Source of the DNA: Microbacterium pygmaeum
GTDB lineage: Bacteria > Actinomycetota > Actinomycetes > Actinomycetales > Microbacteriaceae
Assembly: GCF_900100885.1 (NCBI RefSeq)
Contig: NZ_LT629692.1
Location: 806,001 to 870,000, forward strand
DNA: 64,000 nt
Reading direction: 5' to 3'
The position numbers and the translations under genes were made by a program. Shown in pieces: positions 8,301 through 16,356 of this stretch. Positions within the stretch are counted from its first letter, which is position 1, and every line of letters starts with the position of its first letter. The notes under the pieces are model-generated. The model searched no databases, was not told where the DNA came from, and saw only the letters and a program-made list of their open reading frames with translations.

Positions 8301-8306
8301 GAGGGG

Positions 8307-8702
8307 ATGATCCCCGCCGACTTCACGCCGCACCGCCGCGACGACGGCGAACTCGTCGGATGGATCCGGCCCGCCGGTGAGTTCTGGGTCGCCGTCGACC
8401 TGCTCGGCCGTGAGGCATCGTCTCCCGTGGAGTGGCTCGATGCGGAGGCGGTGCTCGAGGAGCGCGGGCTCGGCTGGCTGGCGGAGATCTGGATGCTGGA
8501 GGGCGTCACACCCGAGCCGTGGCGCGTCCGGCTCGTCGAGGTCACCCCTGGTGGTGTCGGCGAGCCGGGACGCGTGATCGTGCAGACCGACGACTTCGGC
8601 GCGATCGATGTGCCGGTGCAGCGGATGGTGCTGGCGTGGCCCGCGCCGTCGACCCTGCGTCCGAGGCGGCCGGACGAGTCCGGCGCGTCCCCGTTCGGCT
8701 GA
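8307..8702 (+). CDS. Hypothetical protein, 131 aa
   Basis: Not recognised. A soluble 131-aa protein without signal peptide or membrane segment, rich in Trp and acidic residues in its middle (GWLAEIWMLEGVTPEPWRVR) and with regularly spaced beta-type hydrophobic stretches (WVAVDLL, VRLVEVTPGG, GRVIVQTDDFG), suggesting a small beta fold. It ends in a polar Arg/Pro/Ser tail. The start follows a TAGCGT-N6 signal that overlaps the previous stop, 9 nt after the cyclase gene, so it may be transcribed both alone and with that gene. Coding potential is good (strong GC3 pattern), function unknown. Confidence 0.7.
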   Translation: MIPADFTPHRRDDGELVGWIRPAGEFWVAVDLLGREASSPVEWLDAEAVLEERGLGWLAEIWMLEGVTPEPWRVRLVEVTPGGVGEPGRVIVQTDDFGAIDVPVQRMVLAWPAPSTLRPRRPDESGASPFG

Positions 8703-8763
8703 TTCCGGATCAGCGTGTATCTGCGGCGCATGTGCCCCCTCCTTCCTCGCGAAGGAGATCACC

Positions 8764-8904
8764 ATGCGCATCTACGTCGACCGGCTCACCGCCGTCCTGC
8801 ACCCCAGCCCGCGCTCCGCGCCGATGGCGCCGCGACGCGAGCGTCCTCGTCGGGCACGCGCGACCTTCGTGCCGCTGCGGCGTGAACTCGTGCCGGCGCG
8901 CTGA
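8764..8904 (+). CDS. Small Arg-rich protein, 46 aa
   Basis: Unrecognised 46-residue protein, MRIYVDRLTAVLHPSPRSAP at the start and a tail with a further nine arginines; strongly basic (12 Arg) and without a membrane segment. A strong RBS (gaaggag) stands 6-7 nt before the ATG. The RBS can pair with ctcctt (8739-8744), a 6-bp stem with a 7-nt loop, so translation might be controlled by folding. Spacing to neighbours (61 nt before, 69 nt after) leaves room for its own promoter. It could be a nucleic-acid-binding or ribosome-associated small protein, but that is only a guess from composition. Confidence 0.5.
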   Translation: MRIYVDRLTAVLHPSPRSAPMAPRRERPRRARATFVPLRRELVPAR

Positions 8905-8961
8905 GGCGCGCGTACTCCCGCCGCGCGCTCTCATCCGCTCGGCCCGGCACGGTCCCACGCG

Positions 8962-8967
8962 TACCCT
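8962..8967 (+). promoter_or_regulatory. -10 element of leaderless lipoprotein gene
   Basis: TACCCT, spacer gaatgg (6 nt), then ATG at 8974; no RBS. Confidence 0.65.
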
Positions 8968-8973
8968 GAATGG

Positions 8974-9903
8974 ATGACGGTCGTCCCGACCCGGGGAACC
9001 TGGAGGCGTCGCGTCGCGGCGCTCGTGGGAAGCGCGCTGATCCTCGCGCTCGCCGCGTGCGCGCCCGGCGCCGCACCGTCGCCGAGCGCCCCGACCGCCG
9101 GCGCGCTGCCCGAGGGCATCGAGGTGGAGCTCTACCAGCTGCGTTCCGATGTCGCCGAGCGCGGCGCTCAGGTGCGGGTGGTGAATGCGTCGGACGATGA
9201 CCTCGTCATCACCCGGGTCACGTTCGACGACGACTGGTTCACAGGCCCGAGTGTGCGAGAGCGCGAGAGCGGGATCGCCGCGGGCCGCACCGTCGACCTG
9301 CGGATCGAGCTGCCCGAATCGGCGTGCGACGACGAGCCGGATGCCGCGGAGCGCACGAGCCGCGTCACCCTCGAGTTCGCCGTCGGAAACGACGATGCCG
9401 CCCGCACCGCCACCGTGGAGGTGGCCGACCCGCTCGGCTTCACCGAGCTCGTGCACGAGAAGGAGTGCCTGCGGCACGACCTCGCCCAGCTCGCGACCCT
9501 CGAGTGGACCTCGTTCACTCCGAGTGCGGCGCCGTCGCCTGCCCAGCTCGTCCTGTCGATCACGCCGGGGAGCGCCACCGCCGCGGCCACGGGCGAACTG
9601 GTGCAGATCGAGACGACGAACCTGCTGCAGTTCGCCGACCTGCCGACGCCATTCCCGCTCGCAATCGCCCTGCCGCTCGCACTCGCCCCCGGAACCGCCG
9701 TGCGCGAGGTCGAAGTCCCCCTGGTGCCGCTCCGCTGCGATCCGCACGCGGTCATGGAGGACAAGCGCGGCACGGTCTTCAACCTCGGCGTCCAGGTCGA
9801 CGGCGCCGTCGGGGTGGTCGAGGTCGCGGCATCCGAGCGACTCCGCGGGGACATCCTCCGCTGGGTCTCGGACTGGTGCGGCTTCGGCCCGGGGCAGGGC
9901 TGA
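8974..9903 (+). CDS. Putative lipoprotein, 309 aa
   Basis: Basic N-terminus (RGTWRRR), hydrophobic core and lipobox LALAAC mark an exported lipoprotein with Cys at about residue 29, followed by a Pro/Ser/Ala linker. The mature 260 residues have alternating beta-type segments (AQVRVVNASDDDLVITRVTF, RTVDLRIELP, RVTLEFAVGN), like Ig-like extracellular domains. Four or more Cys in the mature part (for example SACDD, KECLR, RCDPH, DWCGF) could form disulfides outside the cell. No enzymatic motif is visible. It is convergent with the methyltransferase gene, only 10 bp apart, with no clear terminator between. Function unknown; export is well supported. Confidence 0.8.
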   Translation: MTVVPTRGTWRRRVAALVGSALILALAACAPGAAPSPSAPTAGALPEGIEVELYQLRSDVAERGAQVRVVNASDDDLVITRVTFDDDWFTGPSVRERESGIAAGRTVDLRIELPESACDDEPDAAERTSRVTLEFAVGNDDAARTATVEVADPLGFTELVHEKECLRHDLAQLATLEWTSFTPSAAPSPAQLVLSITPGSATAAATGELVQIETTNLLQFADLPTPFPLAIALPLALAPGTAVREVEVPLVPLRCDPHAVMEDKRGTVFNLGVQVDGAVGVVEVAASERLRGDILRWVSDWCGFGPGQG

Positions 9904-9913
9904 ACGGGCTCGG

Positions 9914-11032
9914 TCAGACCAGCAGTCGGTAGAAGCGGAACGCCGCGAACCCGTCGATCGGGAGCACCTCGGTCCCGGAGAATCCGGCCGCGCGCGCATA
10001 CGCGTCGAGCGTCGCCGGCCGCATCACCGTGCCGGTGGCCACGGACTCCGGCGTCGACATGCTGTCGGGCAGGCAGATGAACAGGCTGTAGGCGTACATG
10101 ATCCGGTCGATCTCGTCGCCGTCGGGCGCGAACCGGTCGGCGACCGCCTCGTCCATCACGACCACGACCCCGTCGTCCTTGACGGCGTCGCGGATCGCGC
10201 GCAGCACGCCGACCGGATCCGGCATGTCGTGGAGGGCTTCGAAGATGAACGCCGCGTCCAGGCGGCCGTTCTGACGCGTGCCGGCCAGATCCGCCAGGTC
10301 CTCGCCGGCCGCCAGCCGGAACGACACCGCCGGCATCCCGGCGGCATGCAGGCGAGCGGCCTGAAGCGACGGGGCGTCGACGTCGACTCCGAGCACCTCG
10401 GCCCCGGGGTAGGCGCGCGCCAGCGCGATCGTCGACCATCCGTGCCCGCAGCCCACGTCGGCGAGCCGCGCTCCCGCGCGGGAGAGCACCTCGTGAACGG
10501 CCGGAACCCCCGCCAAGGCCGCGCCCAGCGCGCGCTCGAACCACGGCCGGTTCATGTCGCCCTGCGCATCGCGCGCATCCGCCCCGAACTGCTCCCAGGA
10601 GACGCCGCCCCCGCCGCGGTACGCCTCCAGGAGCTCGGGAAGACGGGATGCCGCGGCCACCAGCATCCGCGCCGCCGGCGAGGTGTACGCGAGCGATCGC
10701 TCGTCGGCGAGCACCTCGGCATGCGCCCCGGGAAGACGGAAGCGCACGACGTCGCCGTCGTCCTGCGCGGTGAGGATGCCGCTCACGGCCTGCTGCTCCA
10801 GCCACTCGCGGGCGTAGCGCGGGTGCATGCCGGTGCGTCGGGCGAACTCGTCGATCGACAGCGCGTCGCCGCTGGCCAGCACGCGGTACAGCCCGAGCCG
10901 GTCGCCGACGTACACGGCGAGGGCCTCCATGCCGTCGAGCACCTGCTGGAAGATCCGCGCTGCGAAGGCGTCGACCTCCGCGGCGTCGCCGACCCCGGCG
11001 GCCGCGGCCGCCTCGTCCGGTGCAGCGCTCAT
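9914..11032 (-). CDS. SAM-dependent class I methyltransferase
   Basis: 372 aa. An N-terminal helical/winged-helix part (about 1-110: LGLYRVLASGDALSIDEFAR, then RYAREWLEQQ) resembles the dimerisation/wHTH domain of Rv2258c-type and O-methyltransferase-like enzymes. The Rossmann part has motif I LADVGCGHGWSTIALA, an acidic residue after the second strand (EVLGVDVD), and EALHDMPDPVGVLRAIRDAV as post-motif. The substrate is unknown. The open frame runs 84 codons further upstream, but TACCAT stands 7 nt before the ATG at 11032 and the extension is low-complexity and basic, so I take the shorter form. It is divergent from the VWA lipoprotein gene. Confidence 0.85.
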   Translation of the reverse strand: MSAAPDEAAAAAGVGDAAEVDAFAARIFQQVLDGMEALAVYVGDRLGLYRVLASGDALSIDEFARRTGMHPRYAREWLEQQAVSGILTAQDDGDVVRFRLPGAHAEVLADERSLAYTSPAARMLVAAASRLPELLEAYRGGGGVSWEQFGADARDAQGDMNRPWFERALGAALAGVPAVHEVLSRAGARLADVGCGHGWSTIALARAYPGAEVLGVDVDAPSLQAARLHAAGMPAVSFRLAAGEDLADLAGTRQNGRLDAAFIFEALHDMPDPVGVLRAIRDAVKDDGVVVVMDEAVADRFAPDGDEIDRIMYAYSLFICLPDSMSTPESVATGTVMRPATLDAYARAAGFSGTEVLPIDGFAAFRFYRLLV

Positions 11033-11039
11033 GCGCCGA

Positions 11040-11045
11040 ATGGTA
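11040..11045 (-). promoter_or_regulatory. -10 element of leaderless methyltransferase gene
   Basis: TACCAT on the minus strand, 7-nt spacer, ATG at 11032. It decides the start against an 84-codon upstream extension. Confidence 0.5.
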
Positions 11046-11086
11046 GTCCTGCGCCGGGAGCCCCGCGACGGGGACAGGAGAACACG

Positions 11087-11125
11087 CCGGAACAGGACGA
11101 TGCGTGCCGGATCGTCCTGTCCCGG
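11087..11125. repeat. Long inverted repeat in divergent promoter region
   Basis: Perfect 10-bp arms (acaggacgat 11092-11101 with 11111-11120) extend over one mismatch to ccgg/ccgg, giving 15-bp arms around a 9-nt centre. It sits between the divergent methyltransferase and VWA lipoprotein genes, about 55 bp behind the former and 140 bp before the latter. It may be a regulator site or an RNA hairpin. Confidence 0.6.
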
Positions 11126-11256
11126 TGGGATCACCTGATCTCGCGCGGCCGCGGCGACCGGCCGCACGGCATCGCCGACCTCCCCCGCGAGGCGCTTCGC
11201 GCGGTCTGACGCCGTGTCTTCGCCGAGACTCATCCGCGCCCGATGGCGCCGCGCCG

Positions 11257-11262
11257 TACGCT
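11257..11262 (+). promoter_or_regulatory. -10 element of leaderless VWA lipoprotein gene
   Basis: TACGCT, spacer ggtccc (6 nt), then ATG at 11269. It supports the internal start over the upstream one at 11104. Confidence 0.65.
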
Positions 11263-11268
11263 GGTCCC

Positions 11269-13149
11269 ATGGCACCCGGCTCATGGCGAACCGCCGCCCG
11301 CAGTGATTCTCCGCTACCGACGGGGAGCGCGCTCCGGCCGCGCCGGCTGCTCGCCCTCGCCGCGCTGCTCACCGGTGCCGCGGTCGCGCTGACGGGCTGC
11401 TTCGGCGGAGGCGGCGGCAACGGGGCCGACGGCGGAACGGGTGACTTCATCGACGACGGCTGCACGCACATCGTCGTGGCGACATCGTCCGAGAAGGTCA
11501 ACATGCTCGACGCGCTCGCCGACGCCTTCAAGGAGTCACCGGAGCACGACGGACTCGACACCTGCGCGACCGTTCGCCCGATCAACGTCTCTTCCGGAGA
11601 CGCAACCCGCTTCCTGACGGCGAGTCAGGACAGCTGGCCGAACGAGAACACCGAGCTGTGGCCCACGCTGTGGTCGCCGGCATCCACCGTGTGGACCGAG
11701 CGCGTGGCGGCCGCAGGCTCCCCGGCACTCGTCGGCGAGCCCGAGTCGTTCACGCGGACGCCGGTCGTGTTCGGGATGCCGGAGGCCATGGCGCGCGCCC
11801 TCGGCTACCCGGCTTCGCCGGTGAGCATCACCGACCTCGAGCAGCTGTGCTCGAACCCGCGGGGCTGGGCGAGCGTCGGCAAGGACGTGTGGGGATCGTT
11901 CAAGATCTCCAAGACCAACCCGAACACCTCGACCACGGGCCTGTCGGCGATCCTGATGCAGTCGTACGAGGCATCCGGGAAGACCTCCGACCTGACCTCG
12001 GCCGATGTGGCTGCCGCCGCTGACTTCTCCCGCGTCTTCGAGGAGTGCGTCATCCACTACGGCGACACCACGGGCAAGGTGCTGAACACCCTGTACGACG
12101 AGACGCAGAACGGTGCCGGCGGGTCGGGCTACGTCTCGGCGGTCGCGCTCGAGGAGACCTCGCTGCTCAACTACAACCAGGGCAACCCCGACTCGCACAC
12201 CGTGCAGCCCGGCGAGACGCTGAAGCCGCCGAAGGAGAAGCTCGTCGCGATCTACCCCGAGGGCGGATCGATGTGGTCGGACAACCCGATCACCGTGCTC
12301 GGCGCGGACTGGGTCACGCCGGAGCAGACCGAAGCCGGCAACGCGTTCGCCGCCTTCCTGCAGACCACCGCCGCGCAGCGCATCCTGCCCGAGTACGGCT
12401 TCCGGCCGCTGGACGAGTCGGTGCCGCTCGGCGATCTGTTCACGGGCGAGTACGGGGTGGATGCCGCGGGCCCGGCGATCACGCTCCCTCGCCCGAGCGT
12501 CGATGTCGTCTCGGCCGCGATCGACCAGTGGACGCAGATCCGCAAGCCGTCGTCGGTGCTCGAGCTCATCGACATCTCCGGATCGATGGACGACCCGATC
12601 GGCGACGGACGGTCCAAGCTCGACGGCGCGATCGAGGGTGCCCAGTCCACGCTCAGCCACTTCCGCTCCAGCGACGAGGTCGGCGTCTGGGCGTTCACGA
12701 CCGATATCGAGTCCGAAGCCGGCAAGGGCATCGCGGTGCTCCGTGACGTCGAGCCCCTCGGATCGGACCGCGAGTCGCTGGACACCTCGCTCGATGACCT
12801 GCACTACGCCACGCGTCAGGGCACCCCGCTCTACGATTCCATCGCGCTCGCGTACGACAACATGGTGGCGCGGGCCGAACCCGGACGCATCAACGCGATC
12901 GTCGTACTCTCGGACGGGCAGGACACCGACTCCTCGATCTCGCTGGATTCGCTGATCGCCAAGATCTCGCAGGCCTCGCGCGAGGGCGGCGACGACGCTC
13001 CGGTGCGCATCTTCCCGATCGCCTACGGCGAGGGAGCAGACAGCTCGGCGCTGCAGCGCATCGCCGAGGCCACCGGGGGCCAGTGGTTCGATGCGTCCGA
13101 CGCCGCGAAGATCGATCTCGTGTTCGCCTCGGTCATCAACAACTTCTAG
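11269..13149 (+). CDS. Lipoprotein fusing solute-binding and VWA domains
   Basis: 626-aa exported lipoprotein: basic start, hydrophobic core and lipobox LTGC with Cys44, then a Gly-rich linker. Residues about 60-400 resemble a type 2 periplasmic solute-binding fold (CTHIVVATSSEKVNMLDALA, SKTNPNTSTTGLSAILMQSY, LLNYNQGNP). Residues about 425-626 are a von Willebrand A domain with a complete MIDAS: DISGS at 435-439, a TPLYDSI threonine loop and VLSDGQDTD. Such proteins display a metal-dependent adhesion domain on the cell surface; ligand and partner are unknown. A 9-nt gap leads to the membrane protein downstream, probably one operon. The true start is the ATG behind TACGCT-N6. Confidence 0.88.
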   Translation: MAPGSWRTAARSDSPLPTGSALRPRRLLALAALLTGAAVALTGCFGGGGGNGADGGTGDFIDDGCTHIVVATSSEKVNMLDALADAFKESPEHDGLDTCATVRPINVSSGDATRFLTASQDSWPNENTELWPTLWSPASTVWTERVAAAGSPALVGEPESFTRTPVVFGMPEAMARALGYPASPVSITDLEQLCSNPRGWASVGKDVWGSFKISKTNPNTSTTGLSAILMQSYEASGKTSDLTSADVAAAADFSRVFEECVIHYGDTTGKVLNTLYDETQNGAGGSGYVSAVALEETSLLNYNQGNPDSHTVQPGETLKPPKEKLVAIYPEGGSMWSDNPITVLGADWVTPEQTEAGNAFAAFLQTTAAQRILPEYGFRPLDESVPLGDLFTGEYGVDAAGPAITLPRPSVDVVSAAIDQWTQIRKPSSVLELIDISGSMDDPIGDGRSKLDGAIEGAQSTLSHFRSSDEVGVWAFTTDIESEAGKGIAVLRDVEPLGSDRESLDTSLDDLHYATRQGTPLYDSIALAYDNMVARAEPGRINAIVVLSDGQDTDSSISLDSLIAKISQASREGGDDAPVRIFPIAYGEGADSSALQRIAEATGGQWFDASDAAKIDLVFASVINNF

Positions 13150-13158
13150 GCAGCGACG

Positions 13159-14193
13159 ATGACCCTGATCCTCACCGCCGCCGACGGGTACATCGACGAG
13201 GCGGCCGATGCTCTGGCCGCCAGCAACGTCTTCGTCTCGTCGGAAGTGAGCGGCGCGGGTGCCCTTCGCGACACGCTGCAGCAGCAGGTATCGGGCGATT
13301 CGATCGCGATCGCGGTGTTCTCGGACAACGCAGCGCTGGAGGCATCCGGTCCCGACATCGTCTCCGCGCTGGCAGGGAAGACCACCTACGACACGATCAT
13401 CGTGGCCGTGGGCGACGACCTCTCCGCAGGGTCACGGGTCCTCGAGTCCGGGCGGGCGATGCAGATCGCCAACGAGGCAGAGGGCTCGGCCGGCAGCCTG
13501 ACCGATGCGCTGACCGAGACGGTGATCGGCGTGCAGACCGCCGGCGACCAGAATGTGGCCATCCCCGAGGCGGGATCGGACGGCGGAGCGATCGTCGGCA
13601 TCGTGCTCGCGAGCGCTGCGGTGATCGCGGCGATCAGCGTCGCTATCGGGCTGCTGGTGAGTTCGCGTCGCCGGCGGCGTGCACGCGCGGACGAGAAGCT
13701 GCCCGAGGGCGTCGAGAACCAGCTCGTCGTGCTGCGATCGCTGATCCCCGAGTACGCCGACCTCGCGGCATCCGGCGACGCGGTCGCCGCGCGAACGCGC
13801 GACGACCTCGACGCCATCGTCACCAACACGACCGAGCTGTTCTCGCGCATCGATCGGCGCAGCGCCGAAGGCCAGCTGAGCATCGCCGCCGTCGAGTACG
13901 ACGACAAGCTGCGCAAGCTGACGGCCGCGGTCGGGCGCGACTATCTGCTGGACATCCTCACCCACCAGGGCCTCTGGGAAGACCCCGACGATCGCGTGCG
14001 CGAGGTGAGCGGCGCGGTCACCGCCGTCTCGGAGGAGCTCGTCGAGAACATCAAGCAGGTCAATGCGCGCAGGGGCCTGCACTTCCAGGTGTCGCTGGAC
14101 GGTCTGATCGGCAAGCGCAAGGAACTGCAGGACTGGGAGCGCGAGTTCAACAGCGCGACCGGTGAGCCGGATCGCCCGCAGACGGGTGCGTAG
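13159..14193 (+). CDS. Membrane protein with extracytoplasmic TPM-like N-terminal domain
   Basis: 344 aa. The N-terminal 135 residues (GYIDEAADALAASNVFVSSE, then AIAVFSDNAAL and TYDTIIVAVGDDLSAGS) resemble the Rv1476/DUF6676 type of TPM-related domain in pattern. A single membrane helix (about 138-170, AIVGIVLASAAVIAAISVAI) is followed by a very basic stop-transfer RRRRRARA. The remaining 170 residues are alpha-helical and probably cytoplasmic (RDDLDAIVTNTTELFSRI and RKELQDWEREF). The start lacks an obvious signal peptide, so topology rests on the positive-inside rule. It lies 9 nt after the VWA lipoprotein and probably works with it. No enzymatic residues recognised. Confidence 0.72.
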   Translation: MTLILTAADGYIDEAADALAASNVFVSSEVSGAGALRDTLQQQVSGDSIAIAVFSDNAALEASGPDIVSALAGKTTYDTIIVAVGDDLSAGSRVLESGRAMQIANEAEGSAGSLTDALTETVIGVQTAGDQNVAIPEAGSDGGAIVGIVLASAAVIAAISVAIGLLVSSRRRRRARADEKLPEGVENQLVVLRSLIPEYADLAASGDAVAARTRDDLDAIVTNTTELFSRIDRRSAEGQLSIAAVEYDDKLRKLTAAVGRDYLLDILTHQGLWEDPDDRVREVSGAVTAVSEELVENIKQVNARRGLHFQVSLDGLIGKRKELQDWEREFNSATGEPDRPQTGA

Positions 14194-14200
14194 CCGCGGA

Positions 14201-14206
14201 TAGGAT
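14201..14206 (+). promoter_or_regulatory. -10 element upstream of glyS
   Basis: TAGGAT followed by tgatgg and ATG at 14213, the same spacing as leaderless genes. The transcript would start about 60 nt before the glyS GTG and open with a short reading frame. Confidence 0.55.
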
Positions 14207-14212
14207 TGATGG

Positions 14213-14344
14213 ATGCCGCGCCCTGCGCGGCGCCGCGAATCCGCACCCTCACCCGACCATTGGAGCCACCGTGGCCGAGCAGTCCCGCCTCGACAAAGTC
14301 ATCGCCCTCGCCCGTCACCGCGGGTTCGTGTTCCAGGCCGGTGA
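14213..14344 (+). CDS. Possible leaderless short ORF overlapping the glyS start
   Basis: A 43-codon frame opens exactly 6 nt after TAGGAT and ends inside glyS in another frame, covering the glyS start codon. Its peptide is Arg/Pro-rich and has no look of a folded protein. It could couple or limit glyS translation, or be fortuitous in this GC-rich DNA. No T-box-like structure was seen. Confidence 0.25.
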   Translation: MPRPARRRESAPSPDHWSHRGRAVPPRQSHRPRPSPRVRVPGR

Positions 14345-15656
14345 GATCTACGGCGGATCCCGCTCGGCGTGGGACTACGGCCCCCTCGGCACGGAGCTGA
14401 AGGAGAACATCCGGCGCCAGTGGTGGCAGACGTTCGTCCGGGGCCGCGGCGACATGGTCGGCCTCGACTCCTCGGTCATCCTGCCCAAGCGCGTGTGGGA
14501 GGCATCCGGTCATGTCGCGACCTTCACCGACCCGCTCGTGGAGTGCCTCAGCTGCCATCGCCGCTTCCGCGCCGACAACCTGATCGAGGACTACGAGGCC
14601 CGCAAGGGGCGCCCCGCCGAGAACGGGCTGGCCGATGCGCCGTGCCCGAACTGCGGCACCCGCGGCCAGTACACCGAGCCGAAGGCGTTCTCGGGTCTGA
14701 TGAAGACCTACCTCGGCGTCGTCGACGACGAGTCGGGCCTGCACTACCTGCGCCCCGAAACGGCCCAGGGCATCTTCGTGAACTTCGGCAACGTCGTGAC
14801 CGCGTCGCGCAAGAAGCCGCCGTTCGGCGTCGGTCAGGTCGGAAAAGCCTTCCGCAACGAGATCACGCCCGGAAACTTCATCTTCCGCACGCGCGAGTTC
14901 GAGCAGATGGAGATCGAGTTCTTCGTGCCCCCCGCCGAGGCCCAGGAGTGGTTCGAGCACTGGGTCGAGGCGTGCTGGAACTGGTTCGTCGATCTGGGCA
15001 TCGACCCCGCGCACATGCGCCGGTTCGACGTGCCCGCCGAAGACCGCGCGCACTACTCGGCCGGCACGATCGACGTCGAGTACGAGTTCGGCTTCGCCGG
15101 CAAGCAGTGGGGCGAGCTGATGGGTGTCGCCAACCGCACCGATTACGACCTGAAGAGCCACTCCGAGGCATCCGGTCAGTCGCTCACCTACTTCGATCAG
15201 GCCAGCGGCGAGCGCTACACCCCCTACGTCATCGAGCCCTCGTTCGGCCTCACCCGCGCCATGATGGCGTTCCTGGTCGATTCGTACTTCGAGGAGGAGG
15301 TGCCCAACGCCAAGGGCGGCACCGACACCCGCACGGTGCTCAAGCTCGACCCGCGCCTGGCGCCGGTCAAGGCCGCAGTGCTGCCGCTCTCGCGCAACGA
15401 GCAGCTCTCGCCGATCGCCCGCGAAGTGGCCGCCGACCTGCGCGGCGAGTGGAACGTCGACTTCGACGACGCCGGTGCGATCGGTCGCCGCTACCGCCGT
15501 CAGGACGAGATCGGCACGCCGTTCTGCATCACCGTCGACTTCGATTCGCTCGAGGACCGCGCGGTCACCGTGCGCGACCGCGACACGATGGCGCAGGAGC
15601 GCGTGCCGCTCGAGACGCTGCACGCGTATCTCGCCGAACGGCTGCGAGGCGCCTGA
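14271..15656 (+). CDS. glyS: Glycyl-tRNA synthetase (single-chain class II)
   Basis: 461 aa, the homodimeric class II enzyme that charges tRNA-Gly. Visible landmarks: GSRSAWDYGPLGTELKENI near the N-terminus (motif 1 region); a zinc-type Cys set CLSCHRR and CPNCGT; RPETAQGIFVNF; class II motif 2 as GKAFRNEITPGNFIFRTREF; and motif 3 as EPSFGLTRAMMAFL. The anticodon-binding domain ends the protein. The start is a GTG with ggag 8 nt before it. Essential gene, which supports an intact core region here. The leader before it is short (about 60 nt) and carries a possible overlapping short ORF. Confidence 0.97.
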   Translation: MAEQSRLDKVIALARHRGFVFQAGEIYGGSRSAWDYGPLGTELKENIRRQWWQTFVRGRGDMVGLDSSVILPKRVWEASGHVATFTDPLVECLSCHRRFRADNLIEDYEARKGRPAENGLADAPCPNCGTRGQYTEPKAFSGLMKTYLGVVDDESGLHYLRPETAQGIFVNFGNVVTASRKKPPFGVGQVGKAFRNEITPGNFIFRTREFEQMEIEFFVPPAEAQEWFEHWVEACWNWFVDLGIDPAHMRRFDVPAEDRAHYSAGTIDVEYEFGFAGKQWGELMGVANRTDYDLKSHSEASGQSLTYFDQASGERYTPYVIEPSFGLTRAMMAFLVDSYFEEEVPNAKGGTDTRTVLKLDPRLAPVKAAVLPLSRNEQLSPIAREVAADLRGEWNVDFDDAGAIGRRYRRQDEIGTPFCITVDFDSLEDRAVTVRDRDTMAQERVPLETLHAYLAERLRGA

Positions 15657-15690
15657 CCTCCGGGTGACGGGTCGGCCCCACTCGCGCCAC

Positions 15691-15696
15691 TAGACT
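15691..15696 (+). promoter_or_regulatory. -10 element of leaderless lipoprotein gene
   Basis: TAGACT, spacer gaccgg (6 nt), then ATG at 15703. It supports the longer of two possible starts (15703 rather than 15748). Confidence 0.65.
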
Positions 15697-15702
15697 GACC
15701 GG

Positions 15703-16356
15703 ATGCGGAGGCGACGGGCGTCGCTGCGGACTTCGGGTGGGGGCCTCATGAACGTTCGACGGCATCGCGTTCTCGCGGGAGCGCTGGGCGCCACGGCGCT
15801 CGCGGCACTCCTCGTCGGCTGCGGACCCGCTCCCTGGGACGCGCCGGGCGCGAGCAGCAGCCCGAAGCCGAGCAAGAGCGCCACCGTGGCGGCGCCGGTG
15901 CCCAACGACCTGTCCAGCGGCTCCACGCAGCGCGCCCTGCAGACCGGTGCCGTCGCGGCCACCGTCGACTACTGGTCGGATCTGACGATGGACAAGTGGA
16001 CGGCGTCGGCGGTCAAGCCCGTCAGCCTGTCGATGGTGACCACCATCACCCCGAACGACGGTCAGAAGGTGTACCTGCAGCGGGCCACGATGGTCGCCGT
16101 CCCGGGCACCGCGACAGAAGATCTCGACGCCCTGTCGGCGCAGACCGATCAGGCCACGGTGAGCCCCGGCTACCTGGTGCTCTCGCCCTACAGCTACTCG
16201 CAGACCTTCAACGTCGGGCCGGTTCCCGCCGAGGCGACGCACGTCACGCTGCAGTTCACCTACGACTTCCTCGTGCAGACGACGCCGACCTCCACCGAGT
16301 ACGCGAAGCAGACCGCGACCGACACGCTGACCGTCGCGATCGCCGCCACCGACTGA
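15703..16356 (+). CDS. Putative lipoprotein, 217 aa
   Basis: Exported lipoprotein with signal RRHRVLAGALGATALAALLVGC and lipobox LVGC; the n-region is long because translation starts at the leaderless ATG 15 codons before a second Met. After the Cys comes a Pro/Ser/Lys linker (about 25 residues) typical of cell-wall-spanning lipoproteins, then about 150 residues with beta-type pattern (PVSLSMVTTITPNDGQKVYL, VTLQFTYDFLVQT). No enzymatic motif; I do not recognise a family. It lies 46 nt after glyS on the same strand but has its own promoter signal. The downstream 219 bp form the leader of the glycosyltransferase gene. Confidence 0.8.
   Translation: MRRRRASLRTSGGGLMNVRRHRVLAGALGATALAALLVGCGPAPWDAPGASSSPKPSKSATVAAPVPNDLSSGSTQRALQTGAVAATVDYWSDLTMDKWTASAVKPVSLSMVTTITPNDGQKVYLQRATMVAVPGTATEDLDALSAQTDQATVSPGYLVLSPYSYSQTFNVGPVPAEATHVTLQFTYDFLVQTTPTSTEYAKQTATDTLTVAIAATD

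Noticed and set aside
9914..11284. Longer methyltransferase start at 11284
   Set aside because: The extra 84 residues are basic low-complexity sequence, and a leaderless -10 signal lies before 11032.
13083..14165. Plus-strand ORF of 360 aa over the TPM-like gene
   Set aside because: Arg-rich shadow frame of the real gene at 13159, with no plausible start or motif.
14201..14270. T-box leader for glyS
   Set aside because: The leader is only about 60 nt, with no T-box sequence or terminator/antiterminator.
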